A DNA stretch of 55,383 bases from an uncultured Veillonellaceae bacterium (GTDB lineage: Bacteria > Bacillota > Negativicutes > Selenomonadales > Selenomonadaceae), in contig CACYDT010000091.1 of assembly GCA_902773295.1 (NCBI GenBank), positions 1 through 55,383 of the forward strand, in the 5' to 3' direction. The notes below the pieces were generated by a model. That model made no database searches, was not told where the DNA came from, and saw only the letters and a list, made by a program, of their open reading frames with translations. The position numbers and the translations under genes were made by a program. Positions 1 through 9,945 of this stretch are shown one piece after another (position 1 is the stretch's first letter; each line of letters begins with the position of its first letter).

Positions 1-163
1 GCCAGGCGAATATCTGCCTGACATACCCCCATAAAGTACCGTGGGTCGCACGGGAATCTACGCCTGTGGAGAGAGTGTAAGCCGCCGGCAGCTCCTCGGA
101 GTCATCGGTGCTGTTCCCGCTGAAGCAGGAAGCTCCCGCCTCTGTAGGCGGGAGTACGTTCAC
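1..163 (+). mobile_element. Right end of an IS200/IS605-type element (tnpB 3' end)
   Basis: The stretch carries the hallmarks of a TnpB-element right end. One frame reads TVGRTGIYACGE (codons from about 38), the classic tail motif of TnpB proteins or of the guide RNA overlapping them. It continues into a GAAGCAGGAAGCTCCCGCC segment (KQEAP when read in another frame). A stem CTCCCGCC/GGCGGGAG lies at 133-154, and the sequence ends in TTCAC at 159-163, just before the atp terminator. The TVGRTG frame has a TAA at 32-34, while another frame is open from 3 to a TAA at 78-80. I therefore cannot tell whether the upstream tnpB is intact. The rest of the element lies outside the window. Confidence 0.6.
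81..163 (+). ncRNA. Putative omega RNA (reRNA) scaffold of the TnpB element
   Basis: TnpB nucleases use a guide RNA derived from the 3' end of tnpB and the element's right end. This stretch lies after the open frame ending at 78-80. It holds the conserved-looking GAAGCAGGAAGC segment and the terminal 8-bp GC stem with a 6-base loop. If functional, the guide would begin at about 164, in the sequence flanking the atp terminator. Assigned by resemblance only; exact ends are not determined. Confidence 0.4.
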
Positions 164-179
164 AAGAAAAGGTTTCCAT

Positions 180-215
180 AAAAAAAGCGCTGCACATGAA
201 TCCATGTGCAACGCT
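180..215 (-). terminator. Rho-independent terminator of the atp operon
   Basis: On the minus strand an AGCGTTGCACATG arm pairs with CATGTGCAGCGCT (one G-U pair, 4-base loop), followed by seven T. It starts about 10 bases after the atpC stop codon. Confidence 0.9.
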
Positions 216-224
216 TCCTCTTCT

Positions 225-662
225 TCACTCATCGAAATGAGCTTTTGCCGCCACGAGGCGGGCCTTTGCCCGCTGCAGGGCAAACTCGGCACGCTTCACG
301 TCGAAATCCTTATCTTTCACGGGCGCACCCTGATGAAAAGCGGCAATGCGCTCCTTTGCCCTCTGGTACGCCTTCTGGGCACGGTTGACATCGATGTTGT
401 CCGGCCCTTCTGCGGCACTGGCAAGGACTGTGATCTTCTCGGGGGTGACTTCCATGAAGCCGCCGGACACCGCCAGGAGCTGTTCCTCTGCCCCGCCGTT
501 GAGCTTGATCCTCATGGCATGGGGAATGAGCCCTGTGACGAGGGGGGCATGCCTGGGCAGGATGCCCAGTTCGCCGGCCGTGGAGCGGACGATGAGCATG
601 GCGATGTCATTCGCATAGACCACCTGGTCCGGCGAGACAACCTCCAGCTTGATCGTAGCCAT
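225..662 (-). CDS. atpC: F-type ATP synthase epsilon subunit
   Basis: 145 residues, with the normal beta-sandwich N-terminus (KLEVVSPDQVVYAND...IDVNRAQKAYQRA region) followed by the two-helix C-terminal domain (about 90-145). The subunit is part of the central stalk of F1, couples gamma rotation to the c ring and can inhibit ATP hydrolysis through its C-terminal helices. It is the last gene of the operon, 3 bases after atpD, and a strong terminator follows. Confidence 0.97.
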   Translation of the reverse strand: MATIKLEVVSPDQVVYANDIAMLIVRSTAGELGILPRHAPLVTGLIPHAMRIKLNGGAEEQLLAVSGGFMEVTPEKITVLASAAEGPDNIDVNRAQKAYQRAKERIAAFHQGAPVKDKDFDVKRAEFALQRAKARLVAAKAHFDE

Positions 663-665
663 GGA

Positions 666-2090
<1,425 letters not shown>

Positions 2091-2942
2091 TTATTTCAGA
2101 GCCTCAGCGCCACCGACAATCTCGTTGATCTCGTTGGTGATGCCTGCCTGACGAACCTTGTTGTAGTGCAGGTCCAGCTTGGCAATGAGCTCTCCGGCAT
2201 TGTCCGTCGCATTGCTCATGGCGTTCATGCGGGAACTCAGCTCACTGGCTGCTGCCTGCAGGAGTGCCGCATAGATCACGGTAACGAGGTACTGCGGCAG
2301 CAGGAATCCCAGGACTTCCTCTGCGGACGGCTCATAGATGTACTCCGCATGGGGACCCTCCTGCTTCTCGCCCGCGCCCTCAAAGGGAAGCAGCCTGACT
2401 GTTTCCGGTATGCAGGTAATGGCAGAAACGAAACGGGAATATACCATATCGATCTCCCGGATCTCCCCGGACTCGAAACGGCGGATGATATCCTGGGCGA
2501 TCTCCCTGGCATGCTCATAGTGAGGACGCTCGCTGATGCCGGAATATTCCTGAACAATGGTATACCCACGGTTCTTGAAATGCTCCTTTGCTTTGCGCCC
2601 GACGGTGATGAGCTGGGTATCCGCCTTGTTCTGGATATGGGCCACAACTTCCTTGAACACATTGCTGGAATAGGCGCCTGCAAGACCCTTGTCGGCAGCG
2701 AGGACAAGAATGAGCTTCTTGCCGCCCTCATGCCTCTCCAGCAAAGGATGGCTGAAATCGCCCGCATTCGCCGCAATCTCATTGACCACCTCGGAAACCT
2801 TGTCCGCATACGGCTTGTTGGCAGTGGCAGCTTCCTTGGCACGGCGCAGACGCGAGGTTGCTACCATGTTCATGGCATTCGTGATCTGCTGGATGCTCTT
2901 TACGCTTTTGATGCGTCGGCGTATGTCTTGTAAACTGGCCAA
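2091..2942 (-). CDS. atpG: F-type ATP synthase gamma subunit
   Basis: 283 residues. It forms the rotating coiled-coil shaft in the alpha3beta3 core. The N-terminal helix (MASLQDIRRRIKSVKSIQQI) and the C-terminal helix (SRMNAMSNATDNAGELI ... NEINEIVGGAEAL) are both typical. The start is a TTG at 2942 with AGGTGA 6 bases upstream. It lies between atpA and atpD; the short spacings support co-transcription. Confidence 0.97.
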   Translation of the reverse strand: MASLQDIRRRIKSVKSIQQITNAMNMVATSRLRRAKEAATANKPYADKVSEVVNEIAANAGDFSHPLLERHEGGKKLILVLAADKGLAGAYSSNVFKEVVAHIQNKADTQLITVGRKAKEHFKNRGYTIVQEYSGISERPHYEHAREIAQDIIRRFESGEIREIDMVYSRFVSAITCIPETVRLLPFEGAGEKQEGPHAEYIYEPSAEEVLGFLLPQYLVTVIYAALLQAAASELSSRMNAMSNATDNAGELIAKLDLHYNKVRQAGITNEINEIVGGAEALK

Positions 2943-2960
2943 ATCAAATCACCTCGCTGC

Positions 2961-4478
2961 CTATGCCATCTTGTAATTCACGGTTCCCTTGAATTCCTCG
3001 ATAGCCCTGGACATCTCGGCCTCAAGAGCATCATCGAGCTTCTTCTGCTCGGCGATCTTCTTGCCGATCTCAGGGTGCTGGGCATGCATGAACTTGATGA
3101 AATCGTTATGGAATTGCACAACCTTCTCCACGGGAATGTCCGCGAGGAAGCCGCGCACGGCGGTGAAAATGGTCAGCACCTGATCCTCGACGGCCAGAGG
3201 CGAATACTGGGCCTGCTTCAATGTCTCGACCATGCGGGCACCGCGATCCAGCTGTGCCTTTGTCGCCTTGTCCAAATCAGAGCCGAACTGGGCAAATGCC
3301 GCCAGTTCGCGATACTGCGCCAAATCCAGGCGCATAGTGCCTGCGACCTGCTTCATCGCCTTGATCTGAGCCGAACCGCCGACACGGGACACGGAAAGAC
3401 CGACGCTGATAGCAGGACGGATGCCGGAATAGAAGGAGTCCGTCTCCAGCATAATCTGGCCGTCCGTGATGGAAATAACGTTCGTCGGGATATAAGCCGA
3501 CACGTCGCCTGCCAGTGTCTCAATCACCGGCAGAGCCGTGATGGAACCGGCCCCGAGCTTGTCGGAGAGCTTCGCGGCACGCTCCAGAAGACGGGAATGC
3601 AGGTAGAAGACATCACCGGGATACGCCTCGCGCCCCGGCGGACGGCGCAGAAGCAGGGACATGGCGCGATAGGCCGCCGCATGCTTCGTGAGGTCATCGT
3701 AAACACAGAGGCAATGACCGCCCTTGTACATGAAATACTCTGCCATGGACACGCCCGCATACGGAGCGAGATACTGGAGCGGAGCGCTGTCCGCTGCCGT
3801 CGCCGCAACAACAATGGTGTATTCCATGGCGCCATGGTCCTCGAATGTCTTCACGACGCGAGCCACCGTAGACGCTTTCTGCCCGATGGCCACATAGACG
3901 CAGATACAGTTCTGCCCCTTCTGGTTCAGGATGGTATCCACGGCAATGGCCGTCTTGCCTGTACCGCGGTCGCCGATGATGAGCTCGCGCTGCCCGCGTC
4001 CGATGGGCACGAGGGCATCAATGGCCTTGAGACCGGTCTGCAACGGTTCATGGACGGACTTGCGATCCGCGATGCCCGGTGCTTTGAACTCCACGGGACG
4101 GGATTCCGTCGTATTGATGGCACCCTTGCCATCCAGGGGACGTCCCAGGGCATCGACGACGCGGCCAATCATGGCCTCGCCCACCGGCACCTGCATGATC
4201 TTTCCCGTGCGCTTGACCTGATCCCCTTCCTTGATCTCTGTCTCGCCGCCCAAGATAACGGCACCGACATTGTCCTGCTCAAGGTTCAGGACCAGTCCAT
4301 AGATATCATTACCGAAATCGAGAAGCTCGCCTGCCATGGCCTTGTCAAGCCCATGAACGTGGGCGATGCCGTCACCGATCTCGATAACAGTTCCCACATC
4401 ATCAACGTTCAAGTCTACATTATAGTTCTTGATCTGTTCCTTGATGATGGCTGTTATTTCTTCCGGATTCATTTTCAT
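2961..4478 (-). CDS. atpA: F-type ATP synthase alpha subunit
   Basis: 505 residues, the usual length. It has the P-loop [11 protein letters not shown] (about 170) and the alpha signature [17 protein letters not shown] (about 365). It forms the non-catalytic half of the F1 hexamer. The sequence starts [16 protein letters not shown]; the ATG at 4478 and the in-frame ATG at 4472 are both possible. It follows atpH with a 20-base gap. Confidence 0.98.
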   Translation of the reverse strand: MKMNPEEITAIIKEQIKNYNVDLNVDDVGTVIEIGDGIAHVHGLDKAMAGELLDFGNDIYGLVLNLEQDNVGAVILGGETEIKEGDQVKRTGKIMQVPVGEAMIGRVVDALGRPLDGKGAINTTESRPVEFKAPGIADRKSVHEPLQTGLKAIDALVPIGRGQRELIIGDRGTGKTAIAVDTILNQKGQNCICVYVAIGQKASTVARVVKTFEDHGAMEYTIVVAATAADSAPLQYLAPYAGVSMAEYFMYKGGHCLCVYDDLTKHAAAYRAMSLLLRRPPGREAYPGDVFYLHSRLLERAAKLSDKLGAGSITALPVIETLAGDVSAYIPTNVISITDGQIMLETDSFYSGIRPAISVGLSVSRVGGSAQIKAMKQVAGTMRLDLAQYRELAAFAQFGSDLDKATKAQLDRGARMVETLKQAQYSPLAVEDQVLTIFTAVRGFLADIPVEKVVQFHNDFIKFMHAQHPEIGKKIAEQKKLDDALEAEMSRAIEEFKGTVNYKMA

Positions 4479-4498
4479 CTTTCGCTGTCACCCCAAAT

Positions 4499-5041
4499 TC
4501 AATTATTTGCCATCAATTCTTTGGAAAGAGCTGCAAGGCGCCCCTGCACGCTGCCATCCATGCGCTTGTCGCCGATTTTGACGACCACGCCGCCGATGAG
4601 CCTTTCATCCCGGTGCATGCGGAGCTGGACCTTCTTGCCCGTGACTGACACAAGCTTTGCCTTCAGCTTCTCCTGCTGCTTCGCGCCCATCTCCCCCGCT
4701 GTCGTGACATCAGCGATGATGATTCCCTGAGCCTTGTTGGAAAGATCGCGATACCCTTCCTCAATGGCATCCAGCAGGGCAATGCGGCGCTTGTCCACGA
4801 GAAGCATCAAGAAATGATACACTACCTCGGAAAGCTCCTTGGAGAAGAGCTTCGTGATGAGCTCCTTCTTCGCCTTGGGCTGTACCTGCGGATTCTGGAA
4901 GAACTCCCGGGCGCCCGGCACGGAAAAGAGCTCTTTCCTCACCTGCGCCAGTTCCTTCCCATATTCTTCCAGCTTTTGCTCTTCCTGGGCAATCTCGAAG
5001 ATCGCCGTGGAATATTTTCGTGCAAGCTGTATGTTCAGCAT
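4499..5041 (-). CDS. atpH: F-type ATP synthase delta subunit
   Basis: 180 residues. It has the OSCP/delta fold: an N-terminal helical domain (LARKYSTAIFEIAQEE...) and a C-terminal region with the RDERLIGGVVVKIGDKRMDGS motif (about 142-162). It links the top of F1 to the peripheral stalk b subunits. It overlaps the end of atpF by 7 bases, which suggests translational coupling. Confidence 0.96.
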   Translation of the reverse strand: MLNIQLARKYSTAIFEIAQEEQKLEEYGKELAQVRKELFSVPGAREFFQNPQVQPKAKKELITKLFSKELSEVVYHFLMLLVDKRRIALLDAIEEGYRDLSNKAQGIIIADVTTAGEMGAKQQEKLKAKLVSVTGKKVQLRMHRDERLIGGVVVKIGDKRMDGSVQGRLAALSKELMANN

Positions 5042-5538
5042 GGCAGATCACCAATCTTTTCCTTGTCGAGCTTTTCGATGAACTCGCCGATGAGTGCCTC
5101 ATTGTCCGCAGCATCGATGTTCTTCGTGATGATCTTGCCGGCGGCTGCCATGGAGAGCGCAACGACTTCTCCCCTGAGCTGCTCGACGGCACGGGCGCGC
5201 TCGCGCTGGATTTCCTCCTGGGCGGCCTTCTTCATCTGCTCGATCTCGCGCTTCGTCTCCTGAATGCTCGTCTCATGCTCCTCGCGAGCCAGCTTCTCCG
5301 CCTTGTCGATGATCTCCTGCGCCTTCCTCTGGGCAGCAGCCAGTTTCTCCTGGTTCTGCCTGAGAGCTGCCGCCGCAGCAGCACGATCGGCGTCCGCCTT
5401 GTCAATGCTCTCGGCGATCTTGTCCTCACGGGCCTTGAGCATATTGACCACAGGCTTGTAAGCCACAGCACGAAGAATGACGACGAGGATCAGGAAGTTC
5501 AGGACCTGCGCAATGATTGTCGCATTAATCTCTATCAA
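5035..5538 (-). CDS. atpF: F-type ATP synthase subunit b
   Basis: 167 residues: one N-terminal membrane helix (about 5-25, ATIIAQVLNFLILVVILRAV) followed by a long charged coiled coil rich in Ala, Glu, Lys and Arg. It is the peripheral stator stalk. The start is TTG at 5538; GGGGAGG lies about 9 bases upstream and no better in-frame ATG exists. It follows atpE and overlaps atpH. Confidence 0.96.
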   Translation of the reverse strand: MIEINATIIAQVLNFLILVVILRAVAYKPVVNMLKAREDKIAESIDKADADRAAAAAALRQNQEKLAAAQRKAQEIIDKAEKLAREEHETSIQETKREIEQMKKAAQEEIQRERARAVEQLRGEVVALSMAAAGKIITKNIDAADNEALIGEFIEKLDKEKIGDLPC

Positions 5539-5577
5539 TTCCTATGCCTCCCCTCACTATAAGCCAAACGAGCAAAC

Positions 5578-5829
5578 TTACTTGATGAGCGGGTTCGCAT
5601 AGAGCATGATGAGGGCAACGACCGTCGCGATGATGGCCATGGACTCGATGAGGCCCACGGAAATCAGAGTATTCGTAAAGAGGGTGTTCTTTGCCTCCGG
5701 CTGACGGGTGATACCGTCAATGAAACGGCTCGTCACAAGACCGTCGCCGATGCCGGCGCCAATCGCCGCAAGACCCATCGTGATACCTGCGCCTACCAAT
5801 GCAGCTGCTACCATAATTGCGTTTTCCAT
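5578..5829 (-). CDS. atpE: F-type ATP synthase subunit c
   Basis: 83 residues, two membrane helices joined by a polar loop (FIDGITRQPEAK). The second helix carries the ion-binding carboxylate in SVGLIESMAIIATV. An AGGAGG precedes the ATG. The subunit forms the rotor ring in the membrane. A Glu next to a preceding Leu-Ile and a following Ser is seen in both H+ and Na+ enzymes, so I do not assign the coupling ion. Confidence 0.97.
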   Translation of the reverse strand: MENAIMVAAALVGAGITMGLAAIGAGIGDGLVTSRFIDGITRQPEAKNTLFTNTLISVGLIESMAIIATVVALIMLYANPLIK

Positions 5830-5885
5830 AAAAAAATCCTCCTTAGTTTTCAGAAATCAAGTAATGAATTGGACGAATCGGCCAA

Positions 5886-6560
5886 TTACTCCTCATGCTC
5901 GTCCTTCACGGCATTGGAAAGATATGCCATGGACAGCATCGTGAAAATGAAGGCCTGCACCCCGCCGATGAAGATACTGAACGCCAGCCAGATAACGGAC
6001 GGGATTGGCATCCAGATCGGCATGAGCTTCAGCAGGATGATGATGAGAATCTCGCCTGCCAGAATGTTGCCGAAAAGACGGAATGCCAGCGTGATTGGCT
6101 TTGCCACTTCCTCAATCGCGTTGATGATCACGAAGACCGGAACCGGCTGGAAGAAATGGGCAATGTAATGCCCTCCCTTGAAATACAGTCCCAGGAAATG
6201 AACCATAACGATGATCAGGAGCGCCAGTCCCAGTGTGGTGTTCAAGTCATTTGTCGGCGATGCCATCGTCGGGACAAGACCCAGCCAGTTGGATATGAGC
6301 AGGAACAGAAAGAGCGTGATAATGAGCGGGGCCAACATGCGCCCGCGCTTTCCCATTGTCACGTCGATCTGTGAATGCAGCCCTGTGATGACCATCTCCA
6401 CCACGTTCTGCCACCCCGACGGCACCATTTTCAGGCTGCGCGTCGCGAGTACCGCGATGAGTATGACGATAGCCATCGTGATCCATGTCATGACCAAGGT
6501 CTCCCAGTTGAAGGTCAGGCCGGCAAAGTGCACTACTTCGCGAACACCGATTTCATGCAT
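5886..6560 (-). CDS. atpB: F-type ATP synthase subunit a
   Basis: 224 residues, five to six membrane helices. It has the conserved stator Arg segment in helix 4 (KPITLAFRLFGNILAGE, about 140-156) and a C-terminal AFIFTMLSMAYLSNAV helix. It forms the ion half-channels next to the c ring. The start is ATG at 6560 (MHEIGVREVVHFAG). It is the first structural gene after atpI. Confidence 0.97.
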   Translation of the reverse strand: MHEIGVREVVHFAGLTFNWETLVMTWITMAIVILIAVLATRSLKMVPSGWQNVVEMVITGLHSQIDVTMGKRGRMLAPLIITLFLFLLISNWLGLVPTMASPTNDLNTTLGLALLIIVMVHFLGLYFKGGHYIAHFFQPVPVFVIINAIEEVAKPITLAFRLFGNILAGEILIIILLKLMPIWMPIPSVIWLAFSIFIGGVQAFIFTMLSMAYLSNAVKDEHEE

Positions 6561-6625
6561 ATACCTCTACCTCCTTGCTTCGAGTTCTCCCAGAGGAAGA
6601 ACCGTTTATTTGATGCAGCAGGATA

Positions 6626-7003
6626 TCAGAGCTTCCTCTCCATATTCCCTTGGATCATGTGAAGGACGGAAAGCCCGTAGAACAGGAGAAATCCCAGTGC
6701 TGTTACGCTGAAAACCCGCACGGAAATATGGATGGCCGCAAAAAGCACGGCAAAGAGCATGCCCAAACGCAGAACCAATCCCCAAAGCATCTGTTTTTTC
6801 GCGCCGTCAGCGGAAAGCCCCGCGCTTCTCCAAGTACGGTACACCATTGTCCCCACAAAGACCCCGCCCGTGAAATAGCCCAGAAAGAGCGCCCCCATCA
6901 GGCTCCCCTCGCCATTGGAAAACAGCATCACGGAAACCATAAGGGTCGCGACAGCCAGGCTCTTCCCCAGACGTTTAGCAAATACCGATAAAAACTCCTT
7001 CAT
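6626..7003 (-). CDS. atpI: AtpI-like ATP synthase assembly membrane protein
   Basis: 125 residues from the ATG at 7003, which has AGGAGG 3-8 bases upstream. An upstream in-frame start at 7066 would add 21 residues with no membrane or conserved character and no good ribosome site. The protein has four hydrophobic segments (about 14-30, 35-52, 70-90, 95-115). It matches the AtpI family in size, topology and place, directly before atpB. AtpI proteins help c-ring assembly or Mg2+ supply. Sequence conservation in this family is low, so the name rests mainly on context. Confidence 0.85.
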   Translation of the reverse strand: MKEFLSVFAKRLGKSLAVATLMVSVMLFSNGEGSLMGALFLGYFTGGVFVGTMVYRTWRSAGLSADGAKKQMLWGLVLRLGMLFAVLFAAIHISVRVFSVTALGFLLFYGLSVLHMIQGNMERKL

Positions 7004-7252
7004 ATTCCTCCTCTGACAGCATGCTTCTGCCGCCTTCGATGAAGATACAATATCCTGCCACAACAATTACCATTTTCTACATTCGACGCCAATGGAAATT
7101 CCCCTTCTTTTTTTTAGATATTCCATGAAATTCATATCATGCAAGTATTTTTTCCATGGCAGAAGGAAAATCAGGCCAGCATGGCGAAAATAATGGAGAG
7201 CAATATATGCCATAAAGAGAACTGAATTCATAAACAATTGGAGGAATCTGGT

Positions 7253-8374
7253 ATGGTCAAGGTTGGAAAGGGGCAGGAAGAAAGCCTAGAGCAATCGCTG
7301 GAAGCTGCCGCGCAAGCCGTGTGCTCCCCCCAGCTCATTCTCTTTTTCAGCAAGCCGGGCACATTGAAGAGAGCGGCCGCCTTCCTTGCCGATCGCTTCC
7401 CTGACATCCCCACCATGGGGCTTTGCAGCATCCACACGCTCCATGGCGGCATCGTGGATGCTCCGGACATCCTGCTCCTCTCCTTCGAGGAGGAATACCA
7501 AGTGGCCTGCGGCATGATCCGCGACTTGGAGGAATGCCCCGTGCAGCATATCTATCCATTCAAAAAGGACGTGGAATCCATCCACGCCGGCGACGAGGAC
7601 ACCGTCTGCCTCGAATACTGCACAGGCAACGAGGAGATCCTCGTGACAACGCTCAACGCCATGCTGGATCATTACAATATCCCCCTGATTGGCGCAACAG
7701 CTTTCGAGGGGCCGGATCATCCCGGTGTCCCACATGTGGCCTTCCGGGGAGAAATCTACCAGGATGCCTGTATCTATGCGCTGATCCGCTGCAAGCACGG
7801 GAAAATCCGCACCTATTACGAGAACATCTACATGCGGACAGAACTCACCCTGCACCAGGTCACCAAGACCGATGTGAAAAACCGCAACCTCATCGAGCTG
7901 GATGGGCGGCCCGCAGCCGATGTCTACTGCGACATCGTCCAGGTGCCCCGTGAGGATGTTGTGGCAACAAGCCAGCGATATCCCCTGGCCCGTGTGCTCG
8001 GCTCGCGGATCTTCGTGGCAGCCCTGACCGATGTGCTTCCCGACGGATCTCTCCGCTGCTTCAAGCGGCTCAACCCCAACGATGCCATCTGCTTCATGGA
8101 TTACGGCCGTTACCAGGAAGTTGCCATGGAAACCATCGACCGCATCCGGAAGGAGAACAAGAACATCCATTTCACCTTGACCTGCGAATGCATGCTCCGC
8201 TACTGGCTCTATGAAAACGAGAATTTCCTGGAGAAACATGCCCGGAACCTGAATCTCCTGGGAGACTATGCAGGAATCGTCAGCGGCGGGGAGCAGTACC
8301 ATCATCAGCACATCAACCAGAGCATGGTCATCATCGTATTCAGCCATGATGACGAAAAGGAGGGGACACCGTGA
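7253..8374 (+). CDS. FIST-domain sensory protein
   Basis: 373 residues from the ATG at 7253; GGAGGAA lies 7-13 bases upstream, so the in-frame TTG at 7238 is rejected. The N-terminal half has the FIST_N pattern (PQLILFFSKPGTLKRAAAFL, then MGLCSIHTLHGG and DILLLSF), and the C-terminal half has FIST_C features (LDGRPAADVYCDIV ... YPLARVLGSRIFVAAL ... CFMDYGRYQEVA...HFTLTCECMLR). There is no signal peptide, so it is cytosolic. FIST proteins bind small ligands or haem and act with signalling partners. It overlaps the downstream GGDEF gene (GTGA), so it probably feeds a signal to that enzyme. The ligand is unknown; the Cys-rich TCECMLR segment near 308 is a possible binding site. Confidence 0.85.
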   Translation: MVKVGKGQEESLEQSLEAAAQAVCSPQLILFFSKPGTLKRAAAFLADRFPDIPTMGLCSIHTLHGGIVDAPDILLLSFEEEYQVACGMIRDLEECPVQHIYPFKKDVESIHAGDEDTVCLEYCTGNEEILVTTLNAMLDHYNIPLIGATAFEGPDHPGVPHVAFRGEIYQDACIYALIRCKHGKIRTYYENIYMRTELTLHQVTKTDVKNRNLIELDGRPAADVYCDIVQVPREDVVATSQRYPLARVLGSRIFVAALTDVLPDGSLRCFKRLNPNDAICFMDYGRYQEVAMETIDRIRKENKNIHFTLTCECMLRYWLYENENFLEKHARNLNLLGDYAGIVSGGEQYHHQHINQSMVIIVFSHDDEKEGTP

Positions 8375-9252
8375 GCGAGCAGAGAACCGACACCGTGGAA
8401 AAATTTTCCCGACGCGGGGAAGACCACGTGACCCCTGAGGAAAAGATTTATCCTTTGCGCTTCATTGTGGACTATGTTGCCCAAAAGAAAAGCCTCCTCC
8501 TGGGGCTGGAAGGCCAGTCCTTGCACCAGGCCCTCGCCATTCAGGACATCTCCGAGGACATCATGCGTCAGGGAAGGAAACTCTACGGAGAACCTGAGGA
8601 TATGCCCGAGGAACACGCCAAGATGTACAGTCTCCTCATGGCCCAGCAAAAACTCATCCGTGACCTGACCGTAGGACTCACGAAAAAGGGCCTTGCCTTC
8701 GAGGACATGGACAACATGCTCCAGCAGGCTCAGCCCTTCATCCTCCGCCTCATGTTCCGTGATACCCTGACGGACACGTACAACCGTTACTTCTTCATCA
8801 GCCGCAGTGACGAACTCATGGAGCAAGCCGAGAAAACGGTCGGTTTCTCTCTGGCCTTTCTCGATATCGACAATTTCAAGAAATGCAACGATGTCTACGG
8901 TCACGAATTCGGCGACGAAGCTCTCAAATATCTCTGCCGCACAGTGAACCAGCACCTCCAGGTACAAAACCTGAAGCATACCTACTTCGTCCGCATGGGC
9001 GGCGATGAGTTCATCCTCATCAGCAATGAGCTCGCCTTCCCCTATTTCGTCTTCCTGCTGGACGACCTGCAGAAGAAGATTTCCTCCGGCACCATCTACT
9101 GGGAGGATCTCTCCGGAAAAATCACCGTCAGCATCGGCGCTGCCAACACCGTCTTCAGCAGCCTGAATACCCCCTGGGAACTCTACCGGAAGGCCGACGG
9201 AAGGCTTTACGATGCAAAGCACAAGGGGAAAAACTGCATTGTTTCCAGCTAA
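8371..9252 (+). CDS. Diguanylate cyclase (GGDEF domain)
   Basis: 293 residues. The GGDEF domain covers about 130-293: DTLTDTYNRYFF at its start, LAFLDIDNFKKCND (metal-binding Asp) and an intact GGDEF at 210-214. It should make cyclic di-GMP from two GTP. No RxxD inhibitory site is visible before GGDEF. The N-terminal 130 residues contain no membrane segment and no domain I recognise; they look helical and may contact the FIST partner. The start is GTG at 8371 inside the FIST stop codon, with AGGAGG just upstream. A bidirectional terminator follows. Confidence 0.92.
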   Translation: MSEQRTDTVEKFSRRGEDHVTPEEKIYPLRFIVDYVAQKKSLLLGLEGQSLHQALAIQDISEDIMRQGRKLYGEPEDMPEEHAKMYSLLMAQQKLIRDLTVGLTKKGLAFEDMDNMLQQAQPFILRLMFRDTLTDTYNRYFFISRSDELMEQAEKTVGFSLAFLDIDNFKKCNDVYGHEFGDEALKYLCRTVNQHLQVQNLKHTYFVRMGGDEFILISNELAFPYFVFLLDDLQKKISSGTIYWEDLSGKITVSIGAANTVFSSLNTPWELYRKADGRLYDAKHKGKNCIVSS

Positions 9253-9276
9253 GGAACTGCAGACTTATAACATGGA

Positions 9277-9305
9277 AAAAGCCGGAGCGCTCTGCTCCGG
9301 CTTTT
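9277..9305. terminator. Bidirectional terminator between GGDEF gene and coiled-coil gene
   Basis: A perfect stem GCCGGAGC/GCTCCGGC with a 5-base loop is flanked by A5 on the left and T4 on the right. It can end both the plus-strand FIST-GGDEF pair and the minus-strand gene at 9312. Confidence 0.88.
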
Positions 9306-9311
9306 CAACTT

Positions 9312-9656
9312 TTATCCAATTAGTTCTCTCCCCATGCTCATAAGCCTTTCTCCCATTGTCTGTTTCAGGTCTTGAACCTGCTTGATGCTTGCTGTTGTTG
9401 TTTTGATATTGTCCAATTTCGCATCCATCATTTCCAGATTCGTTTTCATTGCGTTAATCATATCGGAATTCTCTTCTATAGCCGCCCGCATCCATTTCTG
9501 TTCCTTTTCCACATGCTCAAGCCGTTTGTCTATCCCGTCGATTCGTTCTTCTATCCTGTCAAACCGTTCATCCATGCCATCAAGTCTCTTATTGATTCCT
9601 GCAATGCTTACATGCATTTCCCCGATGGCAGCCAAAATCTTTTCTGTATCCGTCAT
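9312..9656 (-). CDS. Small coiled-coil protein, function unknown
   Basis: 114 residues. From about 15 to 105 it is a heptad-like chain with repeated units (INKRLDGMDERFDRIEERID, IDKRLEHVEKEQ, then NLEMMDAKLDNIKTT). There is no membrane segment, signal or catalytic motif. Similar short heptad proteins occur in many firmicutes and phages without a known role. The ATG at 9656 has a strong AAGGGGGG site. The gene stands alone, 60 bases downstream of a mini IS element on the same strand, whose promoter could read into it. Confidence 0.7.
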   Translation of the reverse strand: MTDTEKILAAIGEMHVSIAGINKRLDGMDERFDRIEERIDGIDKRLEHVEKEQKWMRAAIEENSDMINAMKTNLEMMDAKLDNIKTTTASIKQVQDLKQTMGERLMSMGRELIG

Positions 9657-9716
9657 ATTTTCCCCCCTTGGCAGATGATTAACTTCTCAGTGATTTGCTC
9701 AAGCCCACGTACCCTT

Positions 9717-9831
9717 TTGACACTCCCCATAGCTAAAGCTAGGGGATTCTTTACGGAAAGTTTGTTTCTGTAGAGGCCAGTCCTTATTCGCTGGCTTGCA
9801 ACCTTATTTCTGAAGGCGGTGCCAATTGTCT
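9717..9831 (-). ncRNA. Putative omega RNA of the mini IS element
   Basis: The segment follows the short reading frame and runs to the right end. It includes the stem CTGGCCTCTACAG/related repeats and the terminal hairpin CCCCTAGCTTTAGCTATGGGG (about 9725-9746). In TnpB systems such a scaffold is followed directly by the guide, here the sequence reading from 9716 downward (starts AAGGGTACGTGGGC). An upstream promoter at 9945-9917 could express it. Assignment is by resemblance to known right-end RNAs. Confidence 0.5.
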
Positions 9832-9900
9832 CTACACGGTCGCTCTTTTAGAACTTCCGCTTACTTGTTGGTTCTCTTGCACTTCTTTTCTACCCGTCAT
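9832..9900 (-). pseudogene. 22-codon remnant of a tnpB reading frame
   Basis: ATG at 9900 with AAGGAAA about 6 bases upstream; the product is MTGRKEVQENQQVSGSSKRATV. The tail resembles TnpB C-termini. It is probably the start and end of a tnpB or similar gene joined by a large internal deletion, kept in frame. Confidence 0.5.
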
Positions 9901-9916
9901 AGGTAATTTCCTTATT

Positions 9917-9945
9917 ATTATACCATAATGACATATACACAGCAA
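9917..9945 (-). promoter_or_regulatory. Promoter inside the mini IS element
   Basis: On the minus strand TTGCTG (9945-9940), a 17-base spacer and TATAAT (9922-9917). It directs transcription through the short frame and the putative guide RNA toward the coiled-coil gene. Confidence 0.65.

Noticed and set aside
3075..4730. 551-codon plus-strand frame opposite atpA
   Set aside because: Antisense shadow of atpA in a GC-rich gene with strong codon bias; no domain or ribosome site.
7071..7250. Clear atp or FIST promoter in the divergent gap
   Set aside because: Several partial boxes exist on both strands (for example TTGCAT with GAATAT at 15-base spacing), but none is good enough to name.
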